Source: Bacteroidales bacterium
Lineage (GTDB): Bacteria > Bacteroidota > Bacteroidia > Bacteroidales > JAAUTT01
DNA: 6,663 nt
NCBI GenBank assembly: GCA_012031335.1
Contig: JAAUTT010000248.1
Coordinates: 1-6,663 of the forward strand
Direction of reading: 5' to 3'
A model generated the notes under the pieces. It was not told the DNA's origin. It saw nothing but the letters and a program-made list of their open reading frames with translations, and did not search any database. Numbering within the stretch: position 1 is the stretch's first letter; the number at the start of each line of letters is the position of its first letter. Of this stretch, positions 5,476-6,663 are shown in pieces. The position numbers and the translations under genes are program-made.

Positions 5476-6663
5476 TTTGCCAGGTATATCTGAAATAACT
5501 GCCCGGTACAAGTGGATAGGTGTTGTCCTTGCAGATGGTGAGCCTGGTGGGTATACTTCCTTCAATTTTTTCCTGGTAGGGAAGTGTATACGAGAATTGC
5601 TTTCTGCACCCGTTTTTATCTGTTACCTCAACCGTATACCTGCCTGTATCGAGATTCGATATGGTATTTCGCGATCGTCCAGTATTCCATAGGTATTCAT
5701 AGCCGGGAGTTCCTCCTCCTGCCGATACACGGAGCATTCCATCGGGTACGCCATAACAGAGTGGAGCCGATAACCTGTCTGTATTAAGCCATATGCTGTC
5801 TGGTGTGGGTATGCTAAAGTTACGGAACACTTTACATCCTTCGCTGTCAATAATTTTCACAAGGTAGTCACCTGCGGGTAAGCCGGCAACCTCACTGCCT
5901 TTTTTGTCTCCGGGCCAGGTAATGGTATAGGGCGGAAACCCTTTTTTAACGCTTACCTGTGCTCTTCCATCCGATCCTTGCCAGCATGCAACCGGATGGG
6001 TAACTACCGTGTCTATCTCCAGATCGGTAACATCGCTCACATAAAAAGTAAACTCACGGGGGCATCCATGGGCATCGGTAATCCTTACGATATATTGTCC
6101 CGAATATAAACTGTCTATCTGGTCCGATCCGGTATAGGCCTTTCCTTCACTGTCGCTCCAGGAATACTGGTATCCGGGAAAGCCTCCGTTTACCTTAATT
6201 TCAATTTTGCCTTCGCGAACCTGGCATTGGGTATGGGTAACAGTTGTATCGGTTACGGTAACCTGCGATGGCTCGCTTACAACAGCAGAAACTTCAGCGG
6301 AACAATGGAGGCTGTCGCGAATAAAGATGGTATATGTCCCCTTGCTCAGTCCTCCCAGCTCTGTTCCCGGAACCCAGCTTGTCTGGTCGCCCGAAACTTC
6401 ATACTTGCTGTTTCCTCCTGATATTTGAAGGTGTATTTCGCCATCCTGGGAACCATTGCAGGTTGCATCGCTAATTTTTCCGACAGATGCCGATAACGGC
6501 GCTGGCTCAGTCATATCCAGCGATATTTCGGAAATCACTCCGGCTGTATCTTTAACATAGTAGGTGTAATGGCCTATTGGAAGGGCATCGAATACTCCGG
6601 CAGGATTATTTATCGCTGTTATCTCCGAACCGTAAAGATAGGTGTTTCCCCATCCACCCGATC
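5384..6663 (-). CDS. SprB-repeat region of T9SS cargo (5' partial; ends at apparent frameshift)
   Basis: The frame is open to the window edge (first full codon at 6661-6659, reading SGGWGNTYLYG), so the GTG at 6538 is internal and the true start lies outside. Four repeats of about 76-81 residues each begin with a Cys-containing motif and a DG or EG pair (TCNGSQDG, QCQVREG, ACWQGSDG, LCYGVPDG). They continue with a GG-PxYxYxW core (KYEV in the first) and end with YxVxVTDxxGC (RDSLHC in the first), as in SprB repeats (Pfam PF13573-like). After W353-Q354-K355, counted from the GTG, the sequence as read loses domain character (TVKSFRPIAS...) and stops at TAG at 5386-5384. The natural frame continues as DGKKLSTDSIFWVN. 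Confidence 0.8.
   Translation of the reverse strand, partial: SGGWGNTYLYGSEITAINNPAGVFDALPIGHYTYYVKDTAGVISEISLDMTEPAPLSASVGKISDATCNGSQDGEIHLQISGGNSKYEVSGDQTSWVPGTELGGLSKGTYTIFIRDSLHCSAEVSAVVSEPSQVTVTDTTVTHTQCQVREGKIEIKVNGGFPGYQYSWSDSEGKAYTGSDQIDSLYSGQYIVRITDAHGCPREFTFYVSDVTDLEIDTVVTHPVACWQGSDGRAQVSVKKGFPPYTITWPGDKKGSEVAGLPAGDYLVKIIDSEGCKVFRNFSIPTPDSIWLNTDRLSAPLCYGVPDGMLRVSAGGGTPGYEYLWNTGRSRNTISNLDTGRYTVEVTDKNGCRKQFSYTLPYQEKIEGSIPTRLTICKDNTYPLVPGSYFRYTWQKTVKSFRPIASFGLILQAGMQWNWRTTGDA
5475..5478 (-). other. Apparent frameshift site 2 (AAAA run, end of the SprB-repeat region)
   Basis: Coding-strand context is TGGCAAAAGACGG. Frame 0 reads TGG CAA AAG ACG. With one more A it reads TGG CAA AAA GAC GGT AAA AAG CTT, restoring the repeat. 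An AAAAA run a few bases downstream is kept intact. Confidence 0.75.
5570..6505 (-). repeat. Four tandem SprB-type protein repeats
   Basis: Units lie at about 6505-6269, 6268-6026, 6025-5798 and 5797-5570 (237, 243, 228 and 228 bp). They are conserved as protein (paired Cys, DG or EG, GYxYxW-like core, YxVxVTDxxGC end) and strongly diverged as DNA, so this is an old domain array and not a recent tandem duplication. A partial unit lies upstream to the window edge and a degenerate one downstream (about 5569-5349). Confidence 0.8.

Larger units (their letters stand above)
4807..6663 (-). pseudogene. SprB-repeat protein with T9SS type A sorting domain, whole locus, 5' end outside window, two apparent frameshifts
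   Basis: Three consecutive frames form one protein if one A is added at each of two AAAA runs (5475-5478 and 4944-4947). The join gives 618 residues in the window. In order these are four full SprB-type repeats preceded by a partial one, a degenerate sixth unit (ICKDNTYPLVPGSYFRYTW...RGCIGTD), an Ig/PKD-like domain (FLMASAINLNDTLIIFESSDPLPDSI...LNGCQD), and a T9SS type A C-terminal domain (LFKIYPNPTEGEF, HVKPGIYLLNL, MRNLKVIIR). Known biology: T9SS cargo crosses the outer membrane through SprA/Sov, and the sorting domain is removed on attachment or release. SprB repeats occur in gliding adhesins and many other large surface proteins, so gliding is not implied. If the shifts are real, the product would stop before the full sorting signal and stay unsecreted. 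Confidence 0.75.

Noticed and set aside
6536..6538. GTG as the start of the SprB-repeat gene
   Set aside because: The frame stays open and repeat-like upstream to the window edge, and no signal peptide follows the GTG.

Overview
The window looks like a chromosomal fragment of a Bacteroidota (Bacteroidetes) bacterium. The evidence is a complete type IX secretion system (T9SS) type A sorting signal (YPNP box, terminal LKVIIR), an array of SprB-type repeats, a TANFOR-like/fibronectin III surface protein, a large outer-membrane beta-barrel of a Bacteroidetes-style family, and the absence of clear Shine-Dalgarno sites. All coding sequence is on the minus strand, so the transcript runs from base 6663 towards base 1. 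I see no convincing gene on the plus strand, and no tRNA, rRNA, CRISPR array or insertion sequence.

Order along the transcript: (1) 6663-4807, the 3' part of a secreted multidomain protein with SprB-type repeats, an Ig/PKD-like domain and a C-terminal T9SS sorting domain; its start lies outside the window. (2) 4810-3014, an intact 598-residue exported beta-barrel. (3) 3017-2077, a periplasmic or surface HEAT-repeat-like protein of about 313 residues. (4) 2028-1, the first 676 residues of a large exported TANFOR-like/FN3 protein whose 3' end lies outside the window. Genes 1/2 and 2/3 overlap by the four bases ATGA, and genes 3/4 are 48 bp apart, so the four form an apparent operon. Three products have a visible signal peptide and the fourth carries a T9SS signal, so everything encoded here goes to the envelope or cell surface. 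A reasonable but unproven reading is a cell-surface module: a T9SS-delivered adhesin-like protein, an outer-membrane barrel, a HEAT scaffold and a large secreted TANFOR/FN3 protein.

The oddest feature is that two of the four genes are broken by three apparent frameshifts: one in the HEAT gene (near 2553-2556) and two in the T9SS gene (near 5475-5478 and 4944-4947). Each one is repaired by adding a single A to an AAAA run on the coding strand, and the repaired proteins read sensibly through to the ATGA junctions. The barrel gene (1.8 kb) and the TANFOR/FN3 gene (2.0 kb) are uninterrupted. The three lesions could be consensus errors in short A runs, real mutations, or -1 recoding at A_AAA/A_AAG; the sequence alone does not decide, but error or recent mutation is the simplest explanation.
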